Below, piece after piece: positions 23,912 through 33,655 of a stretch of 51,496 nucleotides of DNA. The stretch is from Bacteroidales bacterium (GTDB lineage: Bacteria; Bacteroidota; Bacteroidia; Bacteroidales; VadinHA17): positions 1 to 51,496 of the forward strand of contig JARKQN010000115.1 of the NCBI GenBank assembly GCA_029974835.1, read 5' to 3'. Each line of letters starts with the position of its first letter. Position 1 is the first letter of the stretch. The translations under genes were made by a program, and so were the position numbers. The notes beneath the pieces were generated by a model that was not told the DNA's origin, ran no database searches, and saw only the letters and a list, made by a program, of their open reading frames with translations.

Positions 23912-23925
23912 TGACAGATTGTCAT

Positions 23926-23962
23926 AAAAAGAAGGGCTGGGTTGTCAGCCCTTCTTTTTTTG
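23926..23962 (+). terminator. Terminator of rpmE2
   Basis: A 14-bp perfect stem, AAAAAGAAGGGCTG with CAGCCCTTCTTTTT, around a six-base GGTTGT loop, followed by further T residues, 15 bp after the stop codon. Confidence 0.92.
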
Positions 23963-24021
23963 CCGCTTACCGCCTCTTGCCGGCATCCATGCCTTTTTAA
24001 CAGGGCTATTAAAATATTGTG

Positions 24022-24029
24022 TAATTTTG
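24022..24029 (+). promoter_or_regulatory. -7 promoter box of lon
   Basis: TAATTTTG, an exact TAnnTTTG box 18 bp before the lon ATG. A T-rich stretch lies further upstream, but no exact TTTG at 19-21 bp. Confidence 0.5.
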
Positions 24030-24046
24030 TAAGCTTTATCTGATGT

Positions 24047-26518
24047 ATGGACGAGAAACAGAGAAAAACTTTACAGGGATTTTTTTTTCAGGATATGCTG
24101 GATGGTGAAGGGGAAATAATCCCGATTATCACCGATGGTGACGACAGGGAGCTTGAGAACGTGGATGTGCCTGAGGTGGTGCCTGTACTCTCACTCAGAA
24201 ATACCGTTCTTTTCCCTGGTGTCGTACTTCCAATTTCAATAGCACGCCCCCGTTCAATTCAGCTTATAAGAGACGCTTACCGTACCGAAAAAATAGTCGC
24301 TGCTGTGGCTCAGAAAGATCCCGATACGGAGAGCCCGGGATTCGGGGATCTTCATTCGATTGGTACCTGCGGACAGATAGTAAAACTCCTTGAAATGCCC
24401 GACGGGTCAACAACCGCTATAATTCAGGGCAAGAAACGTATCGCTCTCGAATCGATGGTATCTGAAGATCCATACCTGACTGCCCGTGTAAAGGTTATTC
24501 AGGAAGAAAAACCCGACCCGGCATCACGGGAATTTGAAACCATCGTAGGGTCTCTGAAGGACCTGTCGCTCAAAATAATTAAGCTGAACCCCAATATCTC
24601 ACCCGAAGCCACTTTCGCCATCAAAAACATCGAAAACAGTGTCTACCTCATAAACTTTATCTGCTCCAATACCGACATTAAAATGCAGGACAAGCAGAAG
24701 TTGCTGGAGGTGAACAATATTCGCGACAGAGGCTATATGCTGCTGGAGTACCTTGTGCAGGAAGTACAGATACTTGAACTGAAAACGGAACTTCAGGCAA
24801 AGGTAAAAAGCGACATTGAACAGCAGCAGAAGGAGTTTCTCCTGCACCAGCAGCTTAAAACAATTCAGAACGAGCTGGGCGGAAACCCGGTTGAGAAAGA
24901 GATAGAGGAATTCAGGAAGAAGGCCTCACAGAAAAAATGGCCGGAGGAAACAGGAAAACTGTTTGAAAAAGAATTAAACAAGCTTCACAGGCTTAACCCG
25001 GCAGCAGCCGAATACTCAGTCCAGATTAACTATATCCAGACTCTCCTCGAACTGCCGTGGGGAGAATATACCGAAGACAACCTCGACCTGGCAAACGCAA
25101 GAAAGGTACTCGACGACGACCACTTCGGCCTGACGGAGGTGAAGGAGAGAATCCTTGAACACCTGGCTGTGCTGAAGCTGAAAGGTGACATGAAATCTCC
25201 GATACTATGCCTCTTCGGCCCCCCCGGTGTGGGTAAAACATCGCTCGGCAAATCTGTGGCAAGGGCCCTTGGGAGGAAATATGTCAGGATGTCGCTCGGT
25301 GGTCTTCACGATGAGGCAGAGATCAGAGGTCACAGGAAAACCTATATCGGTGCCATGCCCGGCCGCATCGTGCAGAATATTAAACGCGCCGGCTCCTCTA
25401 ACCCTGTTTTTATCCTTGATGAAGTAGATAAGGTAGGACAGGACTTCAGGGGAGACCCTTCGTCGGCCCTGCTCGAAGTACTCGATCCCGAACAGAACAG
25501 CACCTTCTACGATAACTTCCTCGAAATGGAATACGACCTGTCGAGAGTGATGTTCATTGCCACTGCAAATACCGTGGCAACAATAAGCCCTGCTTTGCGC
25601 GACAGGATGGAACTAATTGAGATAAACGGATACCTCCCTGAGGAAAAAGTTGAAATCGCAGTCAGGCATATGCTCCCCCGCCAGCTGATGAACCACGGAC
25701 TTAAAACTGGCGACCTGATCCTGGGAAGAAAACTGATAGCATTTATAATCGACAGGTACACAAGGGAATCGGGCGTGAGGGAGCTCGACAAGAGACTCGC
25801 TAAAATTGTCAGGGTCAGGGCAAAGGAAATTGCCTCCGGAACAGCATATGATCCTGAACCTGATGAGGAAAAGATCGTTGAGATACTCGGCCCGCCGAAA
25901 TATGCACGCGACATGTACGCGGGAAATGAACAGGCAGGGGTGGTGACAGGACTCGCATGGACAGCGGCCGGCGGAGAAATATTGTTTGTAGAAACAAGCA
26001 TCAGCAAAGGAAACGGAAAACTCACTCTTACCGGAAACCTGGGTGAGGTAATGAAGGAATCGGCCGTGATTGCCCTGGAATACCTGAAGGCGAATGCCGA
26101 ACTGCTCGACCTGCCCGGAAACTTTGCTTCGGGCTGGAACATTCATGTCCATGTCCCCGAAGGCGCGATACCGAAAGACGGACCCTCGGCAGGAATTACA
26201 ATGGCTGCTTCAATAGCTTCGGCTTTTACCCAGAGAAAGGTCAGAAAATTTGTTGCAATGACCGGCGAAATAACCCTGAGAGGCAGAATTCTCCCGGTCG
26301 GCGGCATTAAGGAAAAAATCCTTGCAGCACGCAGGGCTGGTATCAGGGAAATAGTACTGTCGCCCGAAAACCGGCAGGATGTCGATGCCATCGACAAAGC
26401 TTACCTTAAAGGACTTAAATTCCATTATGCAGCCACAATAATGGAAGCTCTCGATATCACACTGCTTAAACAGAAAGTGAAAAACCCCAGGAAAATAACC
26501 TTTGAACCTGAAAAATGA
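24047..26518 (+). CDS. lon: ATP-dependent protease Lon
   Basis: The 823-residue soluble AAA+ serine protease degrades misfolded and regulatory proteins. The N-terminal LAN domain begins with [19 protein letters not shown] near residue 45. A coiled coil is near 240-290. The Walker A motif GPPGVGKTS is at about 390 and Walker [10 protein letters not shown] near 460. The protease domain carries the catalytic Ser714 in PKDGPSAG and Lys757 in [10 protein letters not shown], 43 residues apart, as in E. coli Lon. Length is slightly above the E. coli enzyme because of an N-terminal extension of about 40 residues. Its stop overlaps the coaD start by four bases (ATGA), so the two are co-translated. Confidence 0.97.
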   Translation: MDEKQRKTLQGFFFQDMLDGEGEIIPIITDGDDRELENVDVPEVVPVLSLRNTVLFPGVVLPISIARPRSIQLIRDAYRTEKIVAAVAQKDPDTESPGFGDLHSIGTCGQIVKLLEMPDGSTTAIIQGKKRIALESMVSEDPYLTARVKVIQEEKPDPASREFETIVGSLKDLSLKIIKLNPNISPEATFAIKNIENSVYLINFICSNTDIKMQDKQKLLEVNNIRDRGYMLLEYLVQEVQILELKTELQAKVKSDIEQQQKEFLLHQQLKTIQNELGGNPVEKEIEEFRKKASQKKWPEETGKLFEKELNKLHRLNPAAAEYSVQINYIQTLLELPWGEYTEDNLDLANARKVLDDDHFGLTEVKERILEHLAVLKLKGDMKSPILCLFGPPGVGKTSLGKSVARALGRKYVRMSLGGLHDEAEIRGHRKTYIGAMPGRIVQNIKRAGSSNPVFILDEVDKVGQDFRGDPSSALLEVLDPEQNSTFYDNFLEMEYDLSRVMFIATANTVATISPALRDRMELIEINGYLPEEKVEIAVRHMLPRQLMNHGLKTGDLILGRKLIAFIIDRYTRESGVRELDKRLAKIVRVRAKEIASGTAYDPEPDEEKIVEILGPPKYARDMYAGNEQAGVVTGLAWTAAGGEILFVETSISKGNGKLTLTGNLGEVMKESAVIALEYLKANAELLDLPGNFASGWNIHVHVPEGAIPKDGPSAGITMAASIASAFTQRKVRKFVAMTGEITLRGRILPVGGIKEKILAARRAGIREIVLSPENRQDVDAIDKAYLKGLKFHYAATIMEALDITLLKQKVKNPRKITFEPEK

Positions 26519-26997
26519 AAAAGACTGCCGTTTTCCCAGGGTCATTCGACCCATTTACAATAGGTCATGAGGGAATAGTGTACCGCGCCCTGAACCTGTT
26601 CGATGAAATTATTATTGCTGTAGGAGCCAACGCCCTTAAAAAGAACCTCTATTCGGTGGAAACAAGAAAAAAAATGATTGCCGACGTGTTCAGGAACGTC
26701 CCGTCGGTTAAAGTCGACCATTATGAGGGGCTTACAGTCGATTATTGCCGTAAAAAGGAAGTTAAATTCATATTGCGGGGACTCCGGACTGCCGCTGACT
26801 TTGAATTTGAACGTGCAATAGCCCAGGTCAACAAGGTCATGGCTCCCGAAATTGAATCAGTGTTCATACTCACTGTTCCGGAACATGCACACGTGAATTC
26901 AACCATTGTCCGCGATATAATCAGAAGCGGTGGTGATGCTTCAATGTTCGTTCCCGCTTCCATCAGCCTGGCAGATTACAAAACGGATGAAGAGTAG
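26515..26997 (+). CDS. coaD: Phosphopantetheine adenylyltransferase
   Basis: CoaD joins AMP from ATP to 4'-phosphopantetheine, the penultimate step of coenzyme A synthesis. The 160-residue protein has the nucleotidyltransferase signature FPGSFDPFTIGHEGI at residues 6-20 (with the T/H-x-G-H motif) and the later VNSTIVRDIIRSGGD segment near 127-141 that carries the ISSS/T-type ATP-contact motif. FILRGLRTAADFEFE near 82-96 is also family-typical. It overlaps lon by four bases and the following thioredoxin-like gene by 11 bp, forming a tight three-gene unit. Confidence 0.95.
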   Translation: MKKTAVFPGSFDPFTIGHEGIVYRALNLFDEIIIAVGANALKKNLYSVETRKKMIADVFRNVPSVKVDHYEGLTVDYCRKKEVKFILRGLRTAADFEFERAIAQVNKVMAPEIESVFILTVPEHAHVNSTIVRDIIRSGGDASMFVPASISLADYKTDEE

Positions 26998-28390
26998 AGG
27001 AATTGTTCTCACCGTACTTGCTTTTCTGGCTCTTTCTGCTGATCTGGCAGGCCAGGTTATTAAGGTGGAAGGAGAGGGAGAAGGGTATGCTTATGAAAAA
27101 ATTGAGGTATTCCTGCTTTCCGACCCCATATCGGCAAGACTGAACCCGGTCACCGTTGTGAAATGCGATTCTGCAGGGAAATTTTCATTTGAGATTCCTT
27201 CCGCTGAACGATACACAACCCTTTACCTGAAAACCGGTGCGTATCTCTTCAAACTGCTGGTCTCGGCGGGGAAGGAGTATCGTGTTAGTCTTCCGCCTTA
27301 CGCACCCTTAAAGCCCGAAGATGCCGGAAATCCCTTCTTCTCGCCTGCGACGGTTGTCCCTTTTGTTGTAAATGACACCACCGACATAAACAACCTCACA
27401 GGGCGGTTCGATAAAATATACTTCGGTGTCATGACAGGTGTTTCTGAACGGGTTGCCAACAAAACAAAACTTAACGAGATACCCCGGCTGCTTGAATCGC
27501 TGAATCCTGTTGCCGGACTGTCGGATAATAAGTTCTTCAGGGATTATGTTACATTCAGGATGATAATGCTTAACACCGTCTCGCATGGCGAATACCCGGG
27601 CAGGAAGGAGGATTCGGTAATGATAAACATGAAATTTTACCCTGAAAACCCTGCCTGTACCGATCTTATCGATTATCTCTTCAGGGATTACTTCAGGGTG
27701 CTTCTCTCGGGCCCCGTGGCCATGCAGCTTACAGCAGCAATAAAAAACGGTTCGCTCCCGGGTTTTGAAGAGGTTTTTCTGAAAGACGGGAAGGCGGTAA
27801 ACCGTGAACTTCAGCATTATGTTGTACTTCTTAATATGTACAATGGTTTTTACAACGGGCTGTTCGATGAAGGAATCTTAAGCAGGGTCCTCGATTCTGC
27901 GGCGGCAAACGGTGCAACAGGTTATATCAGGGAACTTGCCTCGACACTGAAAGAACATGTATTCCGCATGAAGAAAGGCTCAGTGCTGCCGCAGTTCTCT
28001 CTGCCCGATACATCAGGCAAGGTCGTTACTCCTGCCGCTTACAGGGGAAAATACCTTCTCGTCGTTTTTATCGGAGATACCAGGCAGGAGACGCTTTCAG
28101 AGCTCTCACTCCTTAAATCATGGTATGAAAAATACCGGAATAAGCTTTCGCTGGCGGTTATCGTAACAGGAAGGGAATACGGAAAGATAGCAGGCTATTT
28201 CAGACAGAGAGGTTACAGGTGGAATTTTCTCGATGCTTCGGAGGCTCCTTTTATCACGAATCAGTATGAGATCAGGTTGTTGCCGGGTTTTATACTGGCC
28301 GATCCCGAAGGCCGGCTGGCAGAAGATTATTGTCCCTTGCCTTCAGAGAACCTCCAAGGCCTCATTGCCCGTCTGACGGGCACCGGTTAA
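26987..28390 (+). CDS. Exported thioredoxin-fold protein without a CxxC site
   Basis: A start at ATG 26987 yields a signal peptide (RGIVLTVLAFLALSADLAGQ) and a 467-residue product. It overlaps coaD by 11 bp. The frame is open further upstream, but that part lies inside coaD. The N-terminal 110 residues form a beta-rich domain like those of Bacteroidota TlpA relatives. Residues about 330-460 have the AhpC/TlpA fold (GSVLPQFSLPDTSGKVVTPAAYRGKYLLVVF, then GRWN-like and LPGFILADPEGRL). Where the redox site should be, the sequence reads GDTRQETLSEL, so both cysteines are missing. It is therefore unlikely to be a disulfide reductase. A binding or scaffold role is possible. Confidence 0.78.
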   Translation: MKSRGIVLTVLAFLALSADLAGQVIKVEGEGEGYAYEKIEVFLLSDPISARLNPVTVVKCDSAGKFSFEIPSAERYTTLYLKTGAYLFKLLVSAGKEYRVSLPPYAPLKPEDAGNPFFSPATVVPFVVNDTTDINNLTGRFDKIYFGVMTGVSERVANKTKLNEIPRLLESLNPVAGLSDNKFFRDYVTFRMIMLNTVSHGEYPGRKEDSVMINMKFYPENPACTDLIDYLFRDYFRVLLSGPVAMQLTAAIKNGSLPGFEEVFLKDGKAVNRELQHYVVLLNMYNGFYNGLFDEGILSRVLDSAAANGATGYIRELASTLKEHVFRMKKGSVLPQFSLPDTSGKVVTPAAYRGKYLLVVFIGDTRQETLSELSLLKSWYEKYRNKLSLAVIVTGREYGKIAGYFRQRGYRWNFLDASEAPFITNQYEIRLLPGFILADPEGRLAEDYCPLPSENLQGLIARLTGTG

Positions 28391-28392
28391 AA

Positions 28393-29010
28393 TCATGTCT
28401 GCAGAATAGCCTTATTGATAAGGTCGTAAAGAGAAAGCCATGCTCCCTCCCTGATGGATGGTATTTCTTCAGTCAGAAGCCACCTGACCTCAGTGATCTC
28501 TTCGCGGGTCTCGGGTTTCTCAATCATCTCCCCGTCGTACTTCATCAGGAACCAGTCGGTCCTCTTCAGATAATTGATCTTTCCGAGAGTATAGGTGTGA
28601 TAGCTCGATTCGAGCTGTTTAACTATTTCATGTCCCTTTATACCTGTTTCCTCCTTTACCTCTCTCAGTGCGCACTCTTCGGGCGATTCGTCGTTGTCAA
28701 CATGCCCTTTAGGCAGATCCCAGTGCCCCCTTTTCCTTATGAACAGGTACCTGCCCGATGTGTGTTTAACAAGTCCGCCGGCTGCCTTAACCTCAGTAAA
28801 ATAAATTCTGAAAAGCTTCCAGAGATAGCTTATATTGGGACAGTAAATATTCGCTGAATGAATGGTGCGATCTTCCTGAAACCGGGCTATTAGTTTATAA
28901 AGTTCGGAAGTAGTGCTTAATTTGTGAAATATGCCGTACTTTTGCATCCGGTCGGGTTCAGGACTGAGAAGTATGAACCTGTCTTCAAAATGAACTTTAT
29001 ATACTGTCAT
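28393..29010 (-). CDS. NUDIX hydrolase
   Basis: The 205-residue protein has a full Nudix box: G at residue 116, E six positions later, then REVKEETG. The motif GHWDLPKGHVDNDESPEE leads into it. An N-terminal domain of about 80 residues (VYKVHFEDRFILLSPE) is shared by a Bacteroidota group of Nudix proteins, which supports the ATG at 29010 rather than a later Met. Nudix enzymes cleave nucleoside diphosphates linked to another group. The substrate is not predictable. The ATG touches the ATG of pyrE on the other strand. The stop lies 2 bp from that of the preceding plus-strand gene. Confidence 0.88.
   Translation of the reverse strand: MTVYKVHFEDRFILLSPEPDRMQKYGIFHKLSTTSELYKLIARFQEDRTIHSANIYCPNISYLWKLFRIYFTEVKAAGGLVKHTSGRYLFIRKRGHWDLPKGHVDNDESPEECALREVKEETGIKGHEIVKQLESSYHTYTLGKINYLKRTDWFLMKYDGEMIEKPETREEITEVRWLLTEEIPSIREGAWLSLYDLINKAILQT
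28937..28944 (+). promoter_or_regulatory. -7 promoter box of pyrE, inside the Nudix gene
   Basis: TACTTTTG, an exact TAnnTTTG box followed by CATCC, lies 67 bp before the pyrE ATG. It is inside the 5' part of the oppositely oriented Nudix gene. The -33 region has no exact TTTG. Confidence 0.45.
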
Positions 29011-29649
29011 ATGGATAACACTTCAAAAAAAATTGCGGAATATTTATTACAAATTAAAGCAATTAAATTGCAACCGTCAAATCCTTTTACATGGGCTTCG
29101 GGCTGGAAATCTCCTATTTATTGCGATAACAGGAAGACTCTTTCTTTCCCGGAAGTAAGGTCGTTCATCCGCGACTCTTTTGCAGCGGTAATCAGGGAAC
29201 ATTATCCCGATGCTGAGCTGATTGCCGGTGTGGCAACCGGAGCCATCGCCCACGGGGCCCTTGTGGCCGATAAAATGCAGATGCCCTTTATCTATGTCAG
29301 GTCGGAAGCTAAATCGCATGGCCTTGGAAACCAGATTGAAGGATTCTTTACAAAGGGACAAAAAACGGTGGTTGTCGAAGACCTGATATCAACGGGCGGT
29401 TCAAGCCTCTCCGCCGTGAAAGCTCTTCGCGATGCAGGATGCGATGTTCTGGGTATGACGGCAATCTTTACATACGGATTTGAAAAAGCCGCCGCAGGAT
29501 TTAAGGAGGAGAATTGTGAATTGTACACTTTATGCGATTATTCAACTTTGATCTCCGCAGCTCTGGGATCGGGATATATCGGAGAATCGGAAGTTGAAAC
29601 CCTGAAGAAGTGGAGAACCGATCCGGCTAACTGGGGTACAGGCAAATGA
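29011..29649 (+). CDS. pyrE: Orotate phosphoribosyltransferase
   Basis: PyrE makes orotidine 5'-phosphate from orotate and PRPP in pyrimidine synthesis. The 212-residue protein starts MDNTSKKIAEYLLQIKAIKL at 29011. An upstream open extension is rejected, because the family begins here and the extension lies in the Nudix gene. Landmarks are FTWASGWKSPIYCDNRK near residues 25-41, AGVATGAIAHGALVADKM near 71-88, and the PRPP-binding loop VVVEDLISTGGSS near 117-129. It overlaps the SRPBCC gene by four bases (ATGA). Confidence 0.95.
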   Translation: MDNTSKKIAEYLLQIKAIKLQPSNPFTWASGWKSPIYCDNRKTLSFPEVRSFIRDSFAAVIREHYPDAELIAGVATGAIAHGALVADKMQMPFIYVRSEAKSHGLGNQIEGFFTKGQKTVVVEDLISTGGSSLSAVKALRDAGCDVLGMTAIFTYGFEKAAAGFKEENCELYTLCDYSTLISAALGSGYIGESEVETLKKWRTDPANWGTGK

Positions 29650-30086
29650 AGATTGTTAAAAACCGCCGGGCAGTAGCAGCCATAAGTCCGGAAAAATTTT
29701 TCGCGTTAATCTCCGATATGCGTAACTTCGGCCGGTTGCTGCCTGCTGACATGAGGGATAAATACAGGTCGGATGAGAACTCGTGCGTTATAACGGTTGA
29801 TCAGATAGGCTCACTTAACCTGAAGGTGGCTGCGAAAAAACCTTTTTCAGAGGTTCTGTATGAAGGTAGCGCCATATCAAGAATAAACATCGGACTGAAA
29901 GTCATCATTGAAAAGTCAGACCCTGGCAACAGTAATGTAAGTATCAGTTTTACAGCCGATACCGATCCGGTGACAGGTATGTTTCTGTCGGCTGTCCTCG
30001 ACAGGTTTCTTGATAAAATGGTAACTGAGATTGAGAATTACCGTTATGAGGATCTTATCGCTCCTAAAGAAAATCCACTTCCCTGA
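29646..30086 (+). CDS. SRPBCC (START-like) domain protein
   Basis: This 146-residue soluble protein has the helix-grip layout of the SRPBCC superfamily. A basic beta strand at the N-terminus (KIVKNRRAVAAISPEKFFALISDMRNFGRLLP) is followed by alternating beta strands and a long C-terminal helix (MFLSAVLDRFLDKMVTEIENYRYEDL). The fold makes a hydrophobic pocket for small ligands, with no catalytic residues predictable. It is translationally coupled to pyrE, an arrangement seen repeatedly in Bacteroidota, and runs 23 bp into the end of the convergent birA gene. Function unknown. Confidence 0.78.
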   Translation: MKIVKNRRAVAAISPEKFFALISDMRNFGRLLPADMRDKYRSDENSCVITVDQIGSLNLKVAAKKPFSEVLYEGSAISRINIGLKVIIEKSDPGNSNVSISFTADTDPVTGMFLSAVLDRFLDKMVTEIENYRYEDLIAPKENPLP

Positions 30087-30801
30087 AGCCGTATTCGTAA
30101 ATTCTTCCCCTGCGGTCTTCAATATGCAGACGGCCTGAATCTGATACAGAGATAATCCTTCCCTCAAATATCCCCCTTGAATCCCTGAACTCGGTAAACT
30201 GGTTAAGCCGGTAAAGGGATGATTTGTAGTCTTCATCAATCCTGCCTGTCTTGTTGTAAATGAGCTGCTTGTACCTGGCATCGAGTTTCTGGCAGAGGTC
30301 GGAAATGCATTGCTCAACATCATATTCACGGCCGGTGATAAGGCTCATCGAAGTCGGATTGGGAATTTCGGGGGGGAAAGACTTCTGGTTGACATTCAAT
30401 CCGATCCCCGCCACGCAATGATCAATCTCATTTCTGATTATTGAATTTTCAATGAGTATGCCGCCTGCCTTAAAGTCCTTCACGTAAATGTCGTTCGGCC
30501 ATTTAATTGAAGCATCTATTGAACAGCTTCTCAGGTAATCGCAGACGCCCAGGGAGATAATCTTTGTGAGATAGAACTGCCTGTCTGCCCTTATCACCGT
30601 GGGGAAAAGGATGACACTCATAAGGATATTCATGCCTTTCTCACTCTCCCATCTGTTCCCGGCCTGGCCCTTTCCTGCACTCTGAAAGGCTGTGTAAACA
30701 ACGGTGCCTTCCTGCACTTTCCCTTTCCTGAGCATCGCATGAGCATGAGAATTGGTAGAGGCAAGCTTTTCAAAATAAAGTTTCCTGGATCCTATAATCA
30801 T
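30064..30801 (-). CDS. birA: Biotin--[acetyl-CoA-carboxylase] ligase, single-domain form
   Basis: BirA activates biotin with ATP and joins it to the carrier lysine of biotin enzymes. The 245-residue protein has the ligase core: TNSHAHAML, then AGKGQAGNRWESEKG near residues 41-55 (the adenylate loop) and SIKWPNDIYV near 97-106, AGILIEN and the C-terminal SH3-like domain (GRIISVSDSGRLHIE). There is no N-terminal helix-turn-helix, so it is an enzyme only and not a repressor. The ATG at 30801 is used. A 38-codon in-frame extension lacks family character. A TATTTTTG box (minus, 30883-30890) may be its promoter. Its 3' end overlaps the SRPBCC gene tail to tail. Confidence 0.93.
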   Translation of the reverse strand: MIIGSRKLYFEKLASTNSHAHAMLRKGKVQEGTVVYTAFQSAGKGQAGNRWESEKGMNILMSVILFPTVIRADRQFYLTKIISLGVCDYLRSCSIDASIKWPNDIYVKDFKAGGILIENSIIRNEIDHCVAGIGLNVNQKSFPPEIPNPTSMSLITGREYDVEQCISDLCQKLDARYKQLIYNKTGRIDEDYKSSLYRLNQFTEFRDSRGIFEGRIISVSDSGRLHIEDRRGRIYEYGFREVDFL

Positions 30802-30904
30802 AGCCTGGTAATTGTCGGTAAAAATAATCTTTGAAGTGGAATTTACAATCGTTTCAGAACTGTAAAAAGTGTACTGTACATACAAAAATACTGATAATTG
30901 TTTG

Positions 30905-30912
30905 TACTTTTG
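30905..30912 (+). promoter_or_regulatory. -7 promoter box of rsfS
   Basis: TACTTTTG, an exact TAnnTTTG box, 29 bp before the rsfS ATG. A TATTTTTG box for birA lies at 30883-30890 on the other strand, so the divergent promoters are packed within about 30 bp. Confidence 0.5.
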
Positions 30913-30941
30913 CAACTGCTTATAAAAAGGGCTTTTAATTG

Positions 30942-31349
30942 ATGAGGAAAAAGACTGACGCTATTGAAAATCTTATTGAGTGTATCATCAGGGGGATCTT
31001 TGAAAAACAGGGGCTGGATGTTATCAAACTCAATCTTAAGAATTTTGAGAACAGGATAGCGGACTATTATATAATCTGTCACGGCAATTCCGTGACTCAG
31101 GTTGAATCAATTGCCGAATCGGTAGAAGATACGGTAAGAAAGGAGACAGGCGAAAAACCTGTGCATGTTGAAGGGCTTGAGAACCGCTACTGGGTTCTTC
31201 TCGACTACAGCAATGTTATTGTGCATGTTTTTCTGAGTGAATACCGTAGTTTTTACAGCCTCGAATCGCTATGGGCAGATGCGGAGATTGAAAAACCTGT
31301 TGACGTGGTAAAGGAGAAAAAAGCTTATGGCAGAAGAAGGAAACAATAA
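30942..31349 (+). CDS. rsfS: Ribosome silencing factor RsfS
   Basis: RsfS binds ribosomal protein L14 and blocks subunit joining when nutrients are short. The 135-residue product has the RsfS core KLNLKNFENRIADYYIICHGNSV, then VEGLENRYWVLLDYSNVIVHVFLSEYRSFYSLESLW, which contains the conserved W-x-L-D-x-x-x-V-I-V-H and F-Y-x-L-E-x-L-W motifs. ATG at 30942 is preferred to the adjoining TTG. It overlaps ftsH by 23 bp. The rsfS-ftsH order is common in Bacteroidota. Confidence 0.94.
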   Translation: MRKKTDAIENLIECIIRGIFEKQGLDVIKLNLKNFENRIADYYIICHGNSVTQVESIAESVEDTVRKETGEKPVHVEGLENRYWVLLDYSNVIVHVFLSEYRSFYSLESLWADAEIEKPVDVVKEKKAYGRRRKQ

Positions 31350-33453
31350 TCAGGGAAAAGGAAAGCCGGTTGATAAGAACCAGAAACCCGGTTTTAATTC
31401 CAACTGGATTTTTGCAATCATTGCCCTTTCTTTGCTTCTCTTTCAGCTTATGTACGGAGGGAAGACGGTGGAGAAGATCAACACCGGTAACCTCAAGGAG
31501 ATGCTTACTGCAAGGGAAATTGAGAAAATAATCATTGTTAACAAGGACCAGGCAGAGGTATATCTTACAAAGAGTGCCCTTGAGTCGGAAAAACATGCAA
31601 AGGCCGCAAGAAATTCATCAACTTCCGGCCTTTCGGCACCAAAACCAAATTATATCTACACCATCGGCGACCTGAGCAGGTTTGAGGCGTTTCTTTCCGA
31701 AACACAGAAAGCCGCCGGTTACGCCGATAATGAAATGATATACCCTGAATATATCAACCGTAAAAACTACCTTGGAGAGATACTCGGCTGGATTATACCC
31801 TTTGCCGCTCTTCTGGTTCTCTGGCTATTTATCATGAGGCGGATGACAAGCAGTGCAGGCGGCGGTGCGGGCGGAATATTCAGTGTCGGCAAGTCACGCG
31901 CCCAGATCTTTGACAAGGATACAAACGTTAAGATAAACTTCACCGACGTCGCAGGCCTCGAGGAAGCCAAGACAGAGGTGATGGAGATAGTCGATTTCCT
32001 CAAGAATCCGAAGAAATATACCCAGCTTGGCGGAAAAATACCCAAGGGAGCACTCCTTGTCGGCCCTCCCGGAACAGGTAAAACTCTTCTTGCCAAGGCA
32101 GTGGCAGGGGAAGCCAATGTACCCTTCTTTTCCATCTCCGGCTCCGATTTTGTCGAAATGTTTGTGGGCGTGGGAGCATCAAGGGTGAGAGACCTTTTTA
32201 AACAGGCAAAGGAAAAGGCTCCTTGCATAGTTTTTATCGATGAAATCGATGCTGTGGGAAGAGCCCGTGGCCGTAACCCGAACTTCGGTGCAAACGATGA
32301 ACGTGAAAACACCCTGAACCAGCTCCTTACCGAGATGGACGGCTTCGGAACAAACATGGGCGTAATTATCCTTGCAGCCACCAACAGGGCAGATATACTC
32401 GACAGAGCCCTCCTGAGAGCCGGCCGCTTCGACCGCCAGATTCACGTTGAACTGCCCGACCTTAAGGAAAGGGAAGCTATCTTCAGGGTGCACCTTCGCC
32501 CCCTTAAACTTCAGAAAGATCTGGATATCTGCTTCCTCGCAAAACAGACCCCCGGCTTTTCAGGCGCCGATATAGCCAATGTGTGCAACGAAGCCGCTCT
32601 TATCGCCGCAAGGAAAAACAAAACCATTGTTGAGAAACAGGATTTCCTCGATGCAATCGACCGTATAATCGGAGGGCTTGAGAAGAAAAACAAAATTATT
32701 TCATACGAGGAGAAAAAAACCATTGCATACCACGAGGCCGGCCATGCCACGGCAAGCTGGCTCCTCGAGCATGCAAGCCCACTGGTGAAGGTTACAATAA
32801 TCCCCAGGGGAAGGGCGCTGGGGGCTGCATGGTACCTTCCCGAGGAACGCCAGCTGACAACCCGCGAACAGATTCTCGACGAAATGGCATACGCCCTCGG
32901 CGGCAGGGCAGCAGAACAACTGGTTTTCGGCAAAGTATCGACAGGAGCACTCAGCGACCTCGAAAAGGTTACAAAACAGGCTTACGCAATGGTGGCATAC
33001 TTCGGCATGAGCGAAAAAATAGGGAACATAAGTTTTTACGACTCCACCGGACAGATGGATTTCAATTTCACCAAACCTTACAGCGAAAGAACAGCAGAAC
33101 TTATCGACCAGGAGGTGAAGGAGATTGTCGAGGAATCATACAAACGTGCCCTGCATATCCTCGAAAAACACATGGATGGACTCGTGAAACTGGCCGAGCT
33201 TCTGCTTGAGAAAGAGGTGATTTTCGGAGAGGACCTTGAACAGATATTCGGAAAAAGAAAGGCCGACCTGGTGAAAGCCGAAGCAGCCTCACAGGAAGCT
33301 TCGGAAAAAGACAAAAAGGAAATAGTATCCTCCCCGGAGGTTACCGTTGGTCCCGCATCCGCCGGAGAAGAGGTAAAGGAAAAAGGCAAAAAGAAAAAAG
33401 CCGGTACCGGTAAAAACAAAAAGAAAAAAGATAAAACCCCCAAGTCCGGGTAG
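31327..33453 (+). CDS. ftsH: ATP-dependent zinc metalloprotease FtsH
   Basis: FtsH is a membrane-bound AAA+ protease that removes damaged membrane proteins and regulators. The 708-residue protein has a first membrane helix near 25-43, a short periplasmic domain and a second helix near 150-172. The Walker A motif [13 protein letters not shown] is near 245, Walker B FIDEIDAV near 305, the SRH arginines in [13 protein letters not shown] near 368, and the zinc site HEAGH at 469-473. The last 70 residues are a Lys/Glu-rich tail with runs of lysine, unlike E. coli FtsH but common in Bacteroidota. AGGAG lies 10 bp before the ATG. A DUF2007 gene follows by 2 bp. Confidence 0.97.
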   Translation: MAEEGNNNQGKGKPVDKNQKPGFNSNWIFAIIALSLLLFQLMYGGKTVEKINTGNLKEMLTAREIEKIIIVNKDQAEVYLTKSALESEKHAKAARNSSTSGLSAPKPNYIYTIGDLSRFEAFLSETQKAAGYADNEMIYPEYINRKNYLGEILGWIIPFAALLVLWLFIMRRMTSSAGGGAGGIFSVGKSRAQIFDKDTNVKINFTDVAGLEEAKTEVMEIVDFLKNPKKYTQLGGKIPKGALLVGPPGTGKTLLAKAVAGEANVPFFSISGSDFVEMFVGVGASRVRDLFKQAKEKAPCIVFIDEIDAVGRARGRNPNFGANDERENTLNQLLTEMDGFGTNMGVIILAATNRADILDRALLRAGRFDRQIHVELPDLKEREAIFRVHLRPLKLQKDLDICFLAKQTPGFSGADIANVCNEAALIAARKNKTIVEKQDFLDAIDRIIGGLEKKNKIISYEEKKTIAYHEAGHATASWLLEHASPLVKVTIIPRGRALGAAWYLPEERQLTTREQILDEMAYALGGRAAEQLVFGKVSTGALSDLEKVTKQAYAMVAYFGMSEKIGNISFYDSTGQMDFNFTKPYSERTAELIDQEVKEIVEESYKRALHILEKHMDGLVKLAELLLEKEVIFGEDLEQIFGKRKADLVKAEAASQEASEKDKKEIVSSPEVTVGPASAGEEVKEKGKKKKAGTGKNKKKKDKTPKSG

Positions 33454-33455
33454 GT

Positions 33456-33653
33456 ATGGAAAAGGAATGGGCAAAGGTTTTTGAAAGTTCCGAGGATATT
33501 AAAATTGAAATCGCCAGGATTTTGCTGGAGGAGAATGATATTGAATCGGTAATTATAAACAAGAAAGACCGGAGCTACAGGTTTGGTGAAAATGAACTCT
33601 ATGTTCACCGCGATAATGTAATAAAAGCAAAACAGCTACTGAAAAATATATAG
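33456..33653 (+). CDS. DUF2007-family small protein
   Basis: This 65-residue protein has the short alpha/beta layout of DUF2007 (putative signal-transducing family): KVFESSEDIKIEIARILLEENDIESVIINKK, a beta turn, then ELYVHRDNVIKAKQLL. It resembles a GlnB-like ferredoxin fold half. It lies 2 bp after ftsH and 2 bp before cdsA, so it is translated from the same message. No function is established. Its constant place between a membrane protease and a lipid enzyme hints at a role at the membrane, but that is only inference. Confidence 0.72.
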   Translation: MEKEWAKVFESSEDIKIEIARILLEENDIESVIINKKDRSYRFGENELYVHRDNVIKAKQLLKNI

Positions 33654-33655
33654 TA

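Noticed and set aside
25507-26142. 211-codon minus-strand open frame (with a second one at 25613-26152)
   Set aside because: Antisense shadows of the Lon protease domain, with composition typical of a reversed coding strand.
31767-32384. 205-codon minus-strand open frame
   Set aside because: Antisense to the FtsH AAA domain, without a recognisable motif or ribosome binding site.
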